A stretch of 64,000 nt of DNA, from assembly GCF_006874625.1 (NCBI RefSeq), contig NZ_CP030034.1, positions 1,488,001-1,552,000 on the forward strand. The letters are read 5' to 3'. The notes beneath the pieces were generated by a model. That model worked only from the letters and a program-made list of their open reading frames with translations, ran no database searches and had not been told where the DNA came from. Positions 1-8,250 of this stretch are shown piece by piece. A program made the translations under genes and the position numbers. Origin of the DNA: Bdellovibrio sp. NC01. Its GTDB lineage: Bacteria; Bdellovibrionota; Bdellovibrionia; Bdellovibrionales; Bdellovibrionaceae. The stretch's first letter is position 1. Each line of letters begins with the position of its first letter.

Positions 1-32
1 AAGCGATCCTACAGAAATATATCGTCACGTAA

Positions 33-67
33 AAAAGAGGATCTGCCTTCAGCAGGATCCTCTTTTT
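33..67. terminator. bidirectional hairpin terminator
   Basis: A stem of about 13 pairs with one bulged C is flanked by an A-run on the left and a T-run on the right, so it can end transcription from either side. It lies just past the stop of the small secreted protein gene at 80-373 (minus strand). Confidence 0.8.
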
Positions 68-79
68 AAATTCTAAATA

Positions 80-373
80 TTAGTGACCTGGAGCATAGAT
101 CGATTTGCACACAGTACCACAGCGATACCAGCTACCATTGTGATCGCAGCAGTAATTGGCGTGAGAGAACTCATAACCACCTGGACAAGTGCTGGAATTG
201 CTCAAACACGTTTCATTGTTGCCAAGATATGGGGAATCGCAACTTCTTAGGTAAGGTTGTACAACAACATCTTGTGGCTGTTGCTCTTGATTGACGTAGC
301 TTTGGTTGTCTGCGAATGCAGAAGACAAACTTGCGAACATAACTAGAACTGCTGTAACGAAAACTTTTTTCAC
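80..373 (-). CDS. small secreted Cys-rich protein, unknown function
   Basis: A 97-residue protein that starts at GTG 373. An AAGGAGG ribosome-binding site lies about 8 bases upstream and supports this start. Residues 1-21 are a typical Sec signal peptide ending in AFA. The mature part is about 75 residues and has seven cysteines, including a CC pair. It would be disulfide-bonded in the periplasm or outside the cell, with the odd cysteine left for a partner or lipid. I recognise no family. It is a single-gene unit ended by the hairpin at 33-67. Function is not inferred. Confidence 0.75.
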   Translation of the reverse strand: MKKVFVTAVLVMFASLSSAFADNQSYVNQEQQPQDVVVQPYLRSCDSPYLGNNETCLSNSSTCPGGYEFSHANYCCDHNGSWYRCGTVCKSIYAPGH

Positions 374-567
374 GATGGCCTCCTTGCCTGAAAGTGATCT
401 CGTAAAAACCTAAAAGAATTCGTCGGAAGAATCTGTTTCTTTATTTTCCATGTGCGAACAATCACCATTGCTTGTTCTAAGTACAGGAACAACGTGCTTG
501 TTTATTTCAACTATTCAAAATTATTTTTAGTCCTCATTGTAAGAGCACAGCAAGGACGCGCACGGTT

Positions 568-1422
568 CTATTTCGTCAACGCCATCGCTGCGGAAGAAAG
601 TGTCGCGGTTTTCCGTTTGATGAATTTCATTTTAAAACTTAAGTGCTCGTGCGGGTAAATATCCGACAGCAAGCCTTCTTTGATGTCTTGGCCGACAATA
701 AAATCCGGCAGAACGGCAACACCTAAGCCTTCTAAAACCATTTGCCTGTGCGCGGTGATATTGTTGCTGGATATTTTAATCTTCGCGTTCGGCCAATCTT
801 GGCGAAGCTTCTCAAGAGTAGGAAAGCGGCGAGTGGAGGTGTCGTCGATCTCGCGTGAACCGATGAACGTTTCTAAAACCTCTTTCTTACGGCGTAAATC
901 CTTGCGGATCACGACATGAAAGCGAATGTCTTTAGTTTTAAAGAGCGTCAGCTCATCCGGAATATCAGGAGTATGAAAGAACATACCTAGCTCGATTTCG
1001 CCATTTTTAATTTGCGTAAACAGCATCGAAGCGGGACCCGAAAAAATCTGAGGATGCACAAGCGGGGACTGTACTAAGAGATCTTTAATCAGGGCCGGTA
1101 AATAATGGGTCGCGATTGGCTCTGCGGCCGCGACAAGCAAAGGCCCTTTGCTTTCACCTGAAATGCGTCCCAATGACTGCTGCAATTCCTCAACGGTGCC
1201 AAAGATCCGTTGGCAATACTCAAAAACTTCCATGCCCTGTTTGGTAACCTGTACATGGCGGCCCACTTTTTCAAAAAGCTTAAAGCCAAGATCATCTTCT
1301 AGCAGCTTCACCATACGACTGATTGCCGGTTGCTGAATGCGTAAACGCTTTGAAGCATTGGTAAAACCACGCTCTTGAGCTACCACATAAAAGTATTGCA
1401 AATGCAGAAGATTCATATCCAT
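568..1422 (-). CDS. LysR-family transcriptional regulator
   Basis: A 284-residue protein of standard LysR length. Residues 5-62 form the winged helix-turn-helix (LQYFYVVAQERGFTNASKRL, then QPAISRMVKLLEDDLGFKLF). The remainder fits a two-lobed effector-binding domain. The start is ATG 1422 or the in-frame ATG two codons later at 1416; the AGG upstream is spaced better for the second. It is divergent from the paired secreted protein genes at 1531-2195 across 108 AT-rich bases, the usual LysR arrangement with a regulated target. That link is inference. The effector is unknown. Confidence 0.93.
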   Translation of the reverse strand: MDMNLLHLQYFYVVAQERGFTNASKRLRIQQPAISRMVKLLEDDLGFKLFEKVGRHVQVTKQGMEVFEYCQRIFGTVEELQQSLGRISGESKGPLLVAAAEPIATHYLPALIKDLLVQSPLVHPQIFSGPASMLFTQIKNGEIELGMFFHTPDIPDELTLFKTKDIRFHVVIRKDLRRKKEVLETFIGSREIDDTSTRRFPTLEKLRQDWPNAKIKISSNNITAHRQMVLEGLGVAVLPDFIVGQDIKEGLLSDIYPHEHLSFKMKFIKRKTATLSSAAMALTK

Positions 1423-1530
1423 ACCTAAATAGCATGGATTGCATACAAATTATATATTTTTATTTAATTAAAACTCGGTTTAAACCCTTTTTCGATTCAG
1501 AAAGAACATGAACTAACCAAGGAGATCTAA

Positions 1531-1857
1531 ATGAAAACGTTAAAAGCTGTTATTGCTGCTACTTTTGTTTTTGCCTCTACCGCGCATGCTGAACCTCAAA
1601 ACTGTCAAGACAGACTCACGAAAGTAACAACGACGTTGCTCGAGCAAGAGGGTTCAAATCAAATCACGTCTTGCCCAAATCTTGGTTCGAAAGCAGTTTG
1701 TGAGCTCGCGTTTGAAGGTTGTAAAACATCGGAGATTGGCATCCGTGAATGTTCTTTACGATATGACTACGGCGGTGCGTACTATACGTATACCAATTAT
1801 ACTTTTAAAGTTAATGACCAGTGCGACGTATTCTCTATTCAAATTGATAGATATTAA
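1531..1857 (+). CDS. small secreted protein, first of a tandem paralogous pair
   Basis: A 108-residue protein preceded by AAGGAG seven bases before the ATG. Residues 1-20 are a signal peptide ending in AHA. The mature protein has six cysteines and a tyrosine-rich segment (YDYGGAYYTYTNYTF). The next gene encodes a protein of identical length with the same cysteine positions apart from a local shift, so the pair arose by tandem duplication. I recognise no family. It lies divergent from a LysR regulator, which may control it. The mature domain probably folds through disulfides in the periplasm or outside. Confidence 0.8.
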   Translation: MKTLKAVIAATFVFASTAHAEPQNCQDRLTKVTTTLLEQEGSNQITSCPNLGSKAVCELAFEGCKTSEIGIRECSLRYDYGGAYYTYTNYTFKVNDQCDVFSIQIDRY

Positions 1858-1868
1858 GAAGGTCCGGT

Positions 1869-2195
1869 ATGAAAACGTTTAAAAGTCTTATCGCCGCGAT
1901 TTTTATTTTTTCCTCTATAGCACAAGCAGAACCTCAAAACTGCGAAGATAAACTGACGAAGGTGACGACGACGTTGCTACAGCAGGAAGGGATGAATGAG
2001 ATCAATACGTGCTGGGGGGAAGGTTCCTCTTATAATTGCCAACTGGTGTTCAGCGGTTGCAAAGCGGCAGACACCGGCGCCCGCGAGTGCTATTTGCGAT
2101 ATATTTACGGTGGGGCTTATTACAATTATAACGACTATACGTTTAAAGTAGGCGAACAGTGCGAAGTGTACTCTCTTGAAATTGAGCGGCTTTAG
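1869..2195 (+). CDS. small secreted protein, second of a tandem paralogous pair
   Basis: A 108-residue paralog of the preceding gene, starting 11 bases after its stop and so probably on the same transcript. AAGG sits before the ATG. The signal peptide ends in AQA. The mature start EPQNC and the segment KLTKVTTTLL are shared with the first copy, as are the final cysteine and the GGAYY block. The middle third differs more than the ends, which suggests divergence of a surface-exposed region after duplication. No known family is recognised. Confidence 0.8.
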   Translation: MKTFKSLIAAIFIFSSIAQAEPQNCEDKLTKVTTTLLQQEGMNEINTCWGEGSSYNCQLVFSGCKAADTGARECYLRYIYGGAYYNYNDYTFKVGEQCEVYSLEIERL

Positions 2196-2213
2196 TGTAA
2201 AACTGCCGCCATC

Positions 2214-2286
2214 GACCCTATAGCTCAACTGGATAGAGCATGCGTTTCCTAAACGCCAGATCCCCGTTCAAGTCGGGGTAGGGTCA
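2214..2286 (+). tRNA. tRNA-Arg (anticodon CCT)
   Basis: The acceptor arms GACCCTA and TAGGGTC pair fully, the T arm is CCCCG-TTCAAGT-CGGGG, and the D arm is GCTC/GAGC. The anticodon loop is TTCCTAA, giving CCT, which reads AGG. One mismatch closes the top of the anticodon stem. The 3' CCA is not encoded. The last 19 bases overlap, on the other strand, the end of the regulator gene at 2268-3122. Confidence 0.93.
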
Positions 2287-3122
2287 ATTTTTGAATCCAC
2301 CATTTCTTCAGAGACGGCATAGATATTCAAATTCATTTGAAAAAGTTGACGATCACGCAGGTCTTCGACGTCGAATTTTCGGATCATATCTTTTTTGAAT
2401 TTATTAAACTCTTCCCAAAAGGCCGCGAAGTCTTGTTGATTCAATGGCAAAATAAGGCTCAGGTAGCGGCGCTGTTCTTTAGGAAGACTTCTTGCTTCTA
2501 TCGCTTCTCGCAATGACAGCGCATGATACTCTAATAGATTTCTATCACCAATGGCTTCAGGAACCTTGAAGGATTTTGGGACTGATTTCCATTCCTCGTC
2601 ATCTTCTTGCGTGGCAAGATTGATTCTTTCTAAGATTTTCAACGCGTTCGTAATCTCTTCAGGCGACTTGCGTAAAAGAGGTGCCAAGTGCTCTGGTGTT
2701 TTACGGACATCTTTAAAACTTAAAAGCGTCTGCAACTTTGGATATAAAGTCGCCGAAACAAATTCGCAATAGTCTTCGATTTCTTGTTGTGAATGCTCTG
2801 ACTTTAAAAGACTCATAAGCTCTCGTCCAAGCAAACTTTGCTTTTCAAGGGAGCGCGCACGGGAATATTGAACAAGAAGGTCAAAATACTGGCGTTCGAT
2901 GCCTTGAAAATTCAGTCGCACAGCTAATTGTTTTGCGGTGTCTGAGGTCAGCCCGCGACGACCCGTGACAATCTGTCTTAAAAAAGAACGATTTTTGAAA
3001 TCAAGTTCTTGTGCCCACAGTTCGTAAGAAAAATCAGGTTCTGTTTGTTTGCGATACTTATAAAGATCATTCAGGTAATGGTGAACACTTAGATATTCGG
3101 TGACGCTGGGTTTTTTTGGCAT
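2268..3122 (-). CDS. TIGR02147/DUF4423-type regulatory protein
   Basis: A 284-residue protein. The opening resembles the TIGR02147 family, which is expanded in Bdellovibrio and Fibrobacter: a short region SVTEYLSVHHYLNDLYKYRK, then a helix-turn-helix-like stretch ending GRRGLTSDTAKQLAVRLNF. The middle (residues 150-200) resembles a winged helix that decides between regulator states. I chose ATG 3122 because the open frame upstream offers only a TTG at 3206 and the family usually begins near this point. No strong ribosome-binding site is visible for either. The stop codon lies inside the opposite-strand tRNA-Arg gene, so the last six codons are also tRNA sequence. The regulated genes are unknown. 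Confidence 0.8.
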   Translation of the reverse strand: MPKKPSVTEYLSVHHYLNDLYKYRKQTEPDFSYELWAQELDFKNRSFLRQIVTGRRGLTSDTAKQLAVRLNFQGIERQYFDLLVQYSRARSLEKQSLLGRELMSLLKSEHSQQEIEDYCEFVSATLYPKLQTLLSFKDVRKTPEHLAPLLRKSPEEITNALKILERINLATQEDDEEWKSVPKSFKVPEAIGDRNLLEYHALSLREAIEARSLPKEQRRYLSLILPLNQQDFAAFWEEFNKFKKDMIRKFDVEDLRDRQLFQMNLNIYAVSEEMVDSKIDPTPT

Positions 3123-3300
3123 AAAATTATCTGAACAAAATCGTGAGTCGTTGTAAAGCGACTTCCTTGAGTGCATCTGCACACGCAAGTTACGAACTTC
3201 TTCCAAATTTGAGTGGCATGGCTAATCGCTGAACACCTCCACTGAGCCCATTGTTGATTTAAGTGAAAATGAATGAGTCTTAGGATTGCAAATAACTATT

Positions 3301-3328
3301 TTGACTGCCGAGCATTCCGCTCTATTGC
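3301..3328 (+). promoter_or_regulatory. predicted sigma70-type promoter
   Basis: TTGACT (3301-3306) and TATTGC (3323-3328) are separated by 16 bases. Transcription would start near 3335, 27 bases before the ATG of the secreted protein gene at 3362. Confidence 0.55.
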
Positions 3329-3361
3329 GATGACCTTGGGGTTTAATAAATAGGAGTCTTT

Positions 3362-3832
3362 ATGAAAGACATCAAATTTGCTTCGACCGCTCTAATCTTA
3401 TTTGCTTCTTTGAACGCCTTCGCAGGTGTTGGTGAAATCGGTTCCGGTAGTATTGGGAAAACAGAAATTCCTGCGGCGCGAATGGCAGAATATAAATTGG
3501 CGGCGAAAACAGCTTTGCAAAAGGCAAATCTGGATTGTGTCTCTTACAAAGCAGATGTTGTTCTTGCGGGCACTCTTGAAAGTGTGATTGACGGCGCGAC
3601 TTCGGGAATCATCGATACAACGACCCAACCATTATTAACTTTTTCTAGCGTTGCTCATTATAAGATTTCACTGAGTCTTTCGACTTCGGCGGATTTGAAA
3701 GAAGTGACGGCTGGTTCTTTGGTCATTAGCGAACAAGTTCCTGAATATAACAATCAAGGTAATCTTGCTGACCCATCCGTATCTGCAAAAAATGCGTGGA
3801 TCGAAAGAACAGTCTTAAACTGTAAGAAATAG
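3362..3832 (+). CDS. secreted protein of unknown function
   Basis: A 156-residue protein with AGGAG before the ATG. Residues 1-21 are a signal peptide (cut after AFA). The mature part is about 135 residues, begins with a Gly/Ser-rich stretch (GVGEIGSGSIG), and has only two cysteines (near residue 59 and at the C terminus) that could form one disulfide. Predicted content is mostly beta strand after a short helix (MAEYKLAAKTALQKA). It is the first gene of a two-gene unit with the next secreted protein, under the promoter at 3301-3328. I recognise no family. Confidence 0.75.
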   Translation: MKDIKFASTALILFASLNAFAGVGEIGSGSIGKTEIPAARMAEYKLAAKTALQKANLDCVSYKADVVLAGTLESVIDGATSGIIDTTTQPLLTFSSVAHYKISLSLSTSADLKEVTAGSLVISEQVPEYNNQGNLADPSVSAKNAWIERTVLNCKK

Positions 3833-3844
3833 GAAATATTATTT

Positions 3845-4516
3845 ATGAAAAAATCTTTGCTTATGCTTTTGGTTTCGTCTGCTGTTTTGTTGGCACAACA
3901 AGCTGTTGCTAGTTCTTCCTCATATTGGAGGTTTAAGAGTTCGTTGGATCCGGCAGAAATTCAAATGTTGTCTGCGGCTGAAGACATGAAGAATAAGAAT
4001 GCAGAACCTTCAGGGATTTCGGCTTCCGCTTTGGTCGGAGTTTACCGAACGCTCAGCATTCCCAACGATCAGCTGCAAGCCCATGGCATTGAACAGCGTA
4101 ATATCGAACAATATGCGACAGACCCGCGCTTTGAGGAGTATTCAAAAGATATCGCAGTCATCGAAAAGAATGGTTCTCTTGAAGTTGTTTTTGTTCGCCA
4201 AGGTCAGATGTACTATAAAACGGGAAACGGTAACGAGACGTTTATTGACGTACTTACTGGCTTAAACTCGACTCAAGCTTTATCTGTAGATCACGATCTG
4301 GAAAAGAATAAAGAAGTACTAGGGGACTGCGTCTCGACTCCTTACCGCGTGATCGACGCGGGTACTGCTGAAGGAACACAAGCAGCACTGTCGTTCTGTT
4401 CAAAAGGAAAAATCATGCGCAAACAGTTTGATTTTAAACAGGCAGACGACGGATCTTTAAACTTTACGTCATCTAAATTTCTTAATGTTTCGACTTTCTG
4501 GACAAAAATTAAATAA
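3845..4516 (+). CDS. secreted protein of unknown function
   Basis: A 223-residue protein starting 12 bases after the previous stop, with AGGAAA upstream. Residues 1-22 form a signal peptide ending AVA. The mature protein is about 200 residues with two cysteines in its last third (DCVSTPYR and SFCSKGK), likely one disulfide. It has no recognisable enzyme motif. It shares a transcript with the gene before it, and a strong shared terminator follows. No family is recognised. Confidence 0.75.
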   Translation: MKKSLLMLLVSSAVLLAQQAVASSSSYWRFKSSLDPAEIQMLSAAEDMKNKNAEPSGISASALVGVYRTLSIPNDQLQAHGIEQRNIEQYATDPRFEEYSKDIAVIEKNGSLEVVFVRQGQMYYKTGNGNETFIDVLTGLNSTQALSVDHDLEKNKEVLGDCVSTPYRVIDAGTAEGTQAALSFCSKGKIMRKQFDFKQADDGSLNFTSSKFLNVSTFWTKIK

Positions 4517-4550
4517 AAAAAAGGTCGCTTACCAGAGCGACCTTTTTTTT
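4515..4550. terminator. bidirectional terminator between convergent genes
   Basis: GGTCGCT (4523-4529) pairs with AGCGACC (4536-4542) across a six-base loop, flanked by eight A on the left and eight T on the right. It serves the secreted-protein unit on the plus strand and the M1 peptidase on the minus strand, whose stop codon touches it. Confidence 0.92.
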
Positions 4551-6609
4551 ACATCTTACGTTGCAACGGCGATTCAGTGACAGGCCAGCTTGATTGCAAG
4601 ACAACGGGGCGGCCTTTAAATACCAAAATACCCGAGCTACCATAATGTAATAAGCGTTTCGCCCACTCTGCCGGTGGATTGTCACGTGTCCAACGCACCC
4701 AAATAACGGGTTGTTGAGGTTTGCCTTTAAGACGAGTTACCAAAACTGTACTGTGTTCGTTCAAAGCAAAACTTTGATCATCAATTTGCAGTGAAGTATC
4801 CGAAACAGAAAACTTCTGATCCGCCAGTTGTGTTTTCATAAAGTTCGCAAATGCGGTTTTATCACCCACCAAAACCAGCGCGCCAGTTTCAGGAAGTTCT
4901 ATCGAGTCGCCTACATTGTGCAGAGTGCTTTTGCCTTCGATAGATTTAGACCACGTCTGCACGAACTGTTGCGCGCCACCATCATTGCCATCGAAATAGA
5001 AATGAACTTGCGAACTGCCAACAACTGAAGAAATCGTCGCAGGACGTTCTTCTGTATAAAGAGAACGGAATACGTGGAATTCAGGATCGACAGAGATTTT
5101 CACCGGACGACTGCGTGACACCAAAGTAAAGATTTGTGATTTTTCAGTGAGCTTTACTAGCTGACGAACTTCTTCGCCAGACTCTAGCTTCCAAATTACA
5201 GGAACTGCAAGGTCGTATTTTTCGTCTTGTTTCTGGCTTAACACGTAAGACGTCGCATGCGAACCATCCAACCAGCGCATCAGCTTCACGTCAGTCAATT
5301 CAAGGACAGGAGCCCCTTTGCGATCCAACCATTGAGTGAAGAAGCCTGAAAGATTTTGTGTCGTTACTTTTTCAAAACTTTTTTGAATCTCTTCAAAGCT
5401 CACGCGTTGGTAAAGATTCGTATTGTAGAAGTCTTGCAAAGCCTTTTCAAAAACTTCTTTACCGAAGCGGAACTCTAGCATGTGGAAGATCATCATCGAT
5501 TTGCCATAACCCACAGCTTGCGAACTTGAGTTGTGACGACCGCGGAATTCACGAACCGGGAAGTCGTTCGCAGGATTGCTTGCCACAAAATCAGCAAATT
5601 GGCTCAACGTTTTCATGCGATAAGCCGTATCAGCGCCGATTTTTTCCTGTTGCCAGTAATCAGCCATATAGGTCGTCAAACCTTCGCTCCAATTGCCTTT
5701 TTGATAATCAACGTAAACGCTGTTACCCCACCAGTTGTGCAGGATTTCGTGCGGTAGTGATGAATTTAAAATGAATGGCAGGCGAATGACCGTTGGACCA
5801 AGCAGTGTGAAGCTTGGCATACCGTAACCTGTTTCCCACATGTTTTCGACAGCGGAAAAACTCGCATAAGGATAAGGAGCGATGGTTTCAGAGTAGTGCT
5901 GAATATATTCAGGCATTAAAGCCCAAAAAGACTGCGCCAAAGGTGGATCGTCTTTTCGAAGCAAAACGCGCAGCTTTTTTCCTGACGCCGTTTCTGTTTC
6001 ATAATTTTTAAAAGGCCCTGCGACCAAATAAATATCTTCTTGCGGATAAATTTCTTTGTAACGAGTGATAGCTGTTGAGCCATTCACTTCTTGCGCCACA
6101 AGTTGACCTTGCGACAAAGTTTTCCACTCGGCCGGTGCACGAATTGAAATGTCGAAGCTTTTTTGAGTATCAAGAATAGACGGGTACCAGTAGGTACTAC
6201 CAAACAGTGTCGCACCTTCAGCAGAGATCAAACCATTGGAGTTATCATTCACCACCGGATCATAGATAACGCCAGAATATAACAAGGTTGCGGTTTGATC
6301 TTGGCTGCCAAGGCTTAAGCCATATTCGGTGAAAGATTCGTCAGAAGTTGCAGGGTGAAGAACAATCAAGGAGTCGTCGGGACTAAGAACAGTGACTTGC
6401 AGGTCTTTATGCAAAAGGAAGCTTACTTTGCGAGGAGAGTCTTTAGGAAAAGTGATCTTGTCTTGAACCTTGATCATTTTCAAAGTTGGAAGTAGTTCGA
6501 CATCCAACTTGTGATTCAAAGTCTGTGCGGGTGCCTGCACTGTCACTAACAAAAAGAACAGAACTCCGATCACAAACATCAGCCTGTGAAGGGCTTTAGC
6601 CTTAGACAT
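4549..6609 (-). CDS. secreted M1-family zinc metallopeptidase
   Basis: A 686-residue protein with a signal peptide (residues 1-29, ending APAQ). The zinc site HEILH is at 287-291 and the third ligand Glu309 follows with the M1 spacing of 18. The exopeptidase loop is VENM at 254-257, in place of the usual GAMEN. An N-terminal beta-saddle (about 30-205) precedes the catalytic domain. The C-terminal third is not the usual M1 helical domain and may be a distinct beta domain. It would cleave peptides in the periplasm or outside the cell, plausibly in nutrient recovery from prey (inference). It has its own promoter at 6634-6662. Confidence 0.9.
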   Translation of the reverse strand: MSKAKALHRLMFVIGVLFFLLVTVQAPAQTLNHKLDVELLPTLKMIKVQDKITFPKDSPRKVSFLLHKDLQVTVLSPDDSLIVLHPATSDESFTEYGLSLGSQDQTATLLYSGVIYDPVVNDNSNGLISAEGATLFGSTYWYPSILDTQKSFDISIRAPAEWKTLSQGQLVAQEVNGSTAITRYKEIYPQEDIYLVAGPFKNYETETASGKKLRVLLRKDDPPLAQSFWALMPEYIQHYSETIAPYPYASFSAVENMWETGYGMPSFTLLGPTVIRLPFILNSSLPHEILHNWWGNSVYVDYQKGNWSEGLTTYMADYWQQEKIGADTAYRMKTLSQFADFVASNPANDFPVREFRGRHNSSSQAVGYGKSMMIFHMLEFRFGKEVFEKALQDFYNTNLYQRVSFEEIQKSFEKVTTQNLSGFFTQWLDRKGAPVLELTDVKLMRWLDGSHATSYVLSQKQDEKYDLAVPVIWKLESGEEVRQLVKLTEKSQIFTLVSRSRPVKISVDPEFHVFRSLYTEERPATISSVVGSSQVHFYFDGNDGGAQQFVQTWSKSIEGKSTLHNVGDSIELPETGALVLVGDKTAFANFMKTQLADQKFSVSDTSLQIDDQSFALNEHSTVLVTRLKGKPQQPVIWVRWTRDNPPAEWAKRLLHYGSSGILVFKGRPVVLQSSWPVTESPLQRKM

Positions 6610-6615
6610 TTTTTA

Positions 6616-6629
6616 CCTCTAAAAAGAGG
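6616..6629 (-). promoter_or_regulatory. ribosome-binding site inside a small hairpin
   Basis: On the transcript, CCTCT pairs with AGAGG around a UUUU loop. AGAGG is the only ribosome-binding site for the M1 peptidase, six bases before its ATG, so the hairpin could dampen translation. Confidence 0.45.
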
Positions 6630-6633
6630 CCGA

Positions 6634-6662
6634 TTTCTACGCCTGGTGACGTTTCTGGTCAA
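6634..6662 (-). promoter_or_regulatory. predicted sigma70-type promoter for the M1 peptidase
   Basis: On the minus strand TTGACC (6662-6657) and TAGAAA (6639-6634) are 17 bases apart. Transcription would start near 6627, just upstream of the hairpin at the ribosome-binding site. Confidence 0.55.
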
Positions 6663-6693
6663 AGGGATTTGAGTTTTTACAATGGTAGCTTGC

Positions 6694-7392
6694 TTAGCCC
6701 TGTTTTAAAGTGAAAAGGCTTTGAATTTTATTCCATTTTTCGCAGGGAGGAGCCTCGATCTTCAAGGGTTCCAAAGTCCACGGATGGATCAATTCCATTT
6801 TAATCGCTTTCAGGCACAACCCCTCAATACCCAGTTCATTTCTGAAGAATCGGTTGTGGTGGGAGTCGCCATGATAAGCATCGCCCAAAAGAGGATGTGA
6901 AATACGATTAAAGTGACGACGAATCTGATGATAACGACCTGTGTGAGGATAAGCTTCTACCCACGAGTAGCGCGCGGTGGGAAATTTTTTGCCGACAGCG
7001 ACGGGAAACTCAATGGTGCTAAGACGCTTATAAGACGTTTTTGCGTCGACAAGGGCGCCGGTTGAATCCAGTTCCAGTTGCACGTCGATAGATCCCTCTG
7101 CCGGGACATAGCCGCGAACGACAGCGTGATAAGTTTTTTGTGGAGCACGCTCTTGAAACATCTTACCGAATTTTGAAGCAGCTTCCGAAGACAAAGCGAA
7201 TAACAACACGCCACTTGTCGCAGCATCAAGACGATGCACGGGATACACGTGCTTCTTCATCATGTTGCGCACTTGATATAAACAGATTTTGTCGCGGGGA
7301 ATTTTGAACTGTGAATCCTCAGGCGGATGAACATGATAGCCAGACGGCTTATTAATCGCGATAAAATGTTCATCTTGGTAAATCAATTCCAT
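6694..7392 (-). CDS. truC: RluA-family RNA pseudouridine synthase, TruC-like
   Basis: A 232-residue protein. It opens with YQDEHFIAINKPSG, the RluA-family entry motif, and carries the catalytic HRLDAATSG with Asp56. The later KTYHAVVRGY and PHTGRYHQIRRHF segments fit the family RNA-binding core. There is no S4 domain. The length and the TSGVLLFALSSEA block match TruC, which modifies U65 in tRNA. Another RluA-type target cannot be excluded. It is a single-gene unit in the cytoplasm. Confidence 0.85.
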   Translation of the reverse strand: MELIYQDEHFIAINKPSGYHVHPPEDSQFKIPRDKICLYQVRNMMKKHVYPVHRLDAATSGVLLFALSSEAASKFGKMFQERAPQKTYHAVVRGYVPAEGSIDVQLELDSTGALVDAKTSYKRLSTIEFPVAVGKKFPTARYSWVEAYPHTGRYHQIRRHFNRISHPLLGDAYHGDSHHNRFFRNELGIEGLCLKAIKMELIHPWTLEPLKIEAPPCEKWNKIQSLFTLKQG

Positions 7393-7518
7393 CGGAGTAG
7401 CTTATAACGAAGCACCTGCCGAAAGTCCAAGTCAAAATGTGTTCATTCACAGCTAGCCCTTGGGAAATTTGTATTCATGAAACCGTAGAGTGATTCTAAT
7501 CCTGAGCCAGGAGGCCCT

Positions 7519-8250
7519 ATGAGACCCAAAAGAATTCTGACGGTATTAACAAGCACCGATCGCCTCGGGGATAGCGGGCACACAACCGGAGCATATCTTT
7601 CCGAAATCACTCATCCTTATGACGAATTTTCACGTGCCGGTTATCAAGTGGACATGATCAGTTCACGCGGTGGCAAGGTGCCGTTAGATGGTGTGAAAAT
7701 GGATGATCCCATCAATGCGACGTGGATGAATGATGAAGAGTTTCTTGCAAAAATTGAAGACACTTTGCAGCCGTGGCAAGTGAGTGGTGATGACTATTGC
7801 GCGATTTACTTCGCCGGTGGGCACGGGGCGATGTTCGACTTTCCTGATAATTTAAGTCTGCAAAAACTGGCTTCGCAAATTTTTGAAAATGACGGTGTGG
7901 TCGGAGCCGTCTGCCATGGGCCTGCGGGTCTTGTGAATGTCAGACTTTCTGATGGAAGTTATCTGGTTCGCGGTCACGAAATGTCATGCTTTACGAATGA
8001 AGAAGAACGCGCCGTTGGTTTTGAATCGGTCGTGCCTTTCTTGCTGGAATCAAGACTGAATGAACGGGGAGCCAGCGTGGTTGTGGCGCCAAGTTTCACT
8101 GACAATGTTATTAAAAGCGGTCGCCTTGTGACGGGGCAAAATCCGGCATCAGCGGCCGGTGTTGGAAAAGGAATTGTTGAAGTTCTTGATTTTGTAAGTC
8201 GGGGACGAATCGTGCCGGAACAAAATTGGTGCGAGTGGCATGCCCGATAA
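7519..8250 (+). CDS. DJ-1/PfpI-family protein (Hsp31-like)
   Basis: A 243-residue protein with AGGAGG before the ATG. The nucleophile elbow AVCHGPAG places the catalytic cysteine at 132, followed by His133. The second acidic residue is Glu29 in YLSEITHPYDEF. The length and the GGHGAMFDFPDN block match the Hsp31 and glyoxalase III branch, which detoxifies methylglyoxal or acts as a holding chaperone. No signal peptide, so cytoplasmic. Its last 140 bases are also coding, on the other strand, for the end of the glycosidase-like protein. Confidence 0.88.
   Translation: MRPKRILTVLTSTDRLGDSGHTTGAYLSEITHPYDEFSRAGYQVDMISSRGGKVPLDGVKMDDPINATWMNDEEFLAKIEDTLQPWQVSGDDYCAIYFAGGHGAMFDFPDNLSLQKLASQIFENDGVVGAVCHGPAGLVNVRLSDGSYLVRGHEMSCFTNEEERAVGFESVVPFLLESRLNERGASVVVAPSFTDNVIKSGRLVTGQNPASAAGVGKGIVEVLDFVSRGRIVPEQNWCEWHAR

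Noticed and set aside
452-658. Short open frame between the small Cys-rich gene and the LysR gene
   Set aside because: No ribosome-binding site, overlap with the LysR end, and no recognisable composition.
3123-3206. Upstream TTG extension of the TIGR02147-type protein
   Set aside because: The family usually begins near residue 29 of the longer frame, and no ribosome-binding site supports the TTG.
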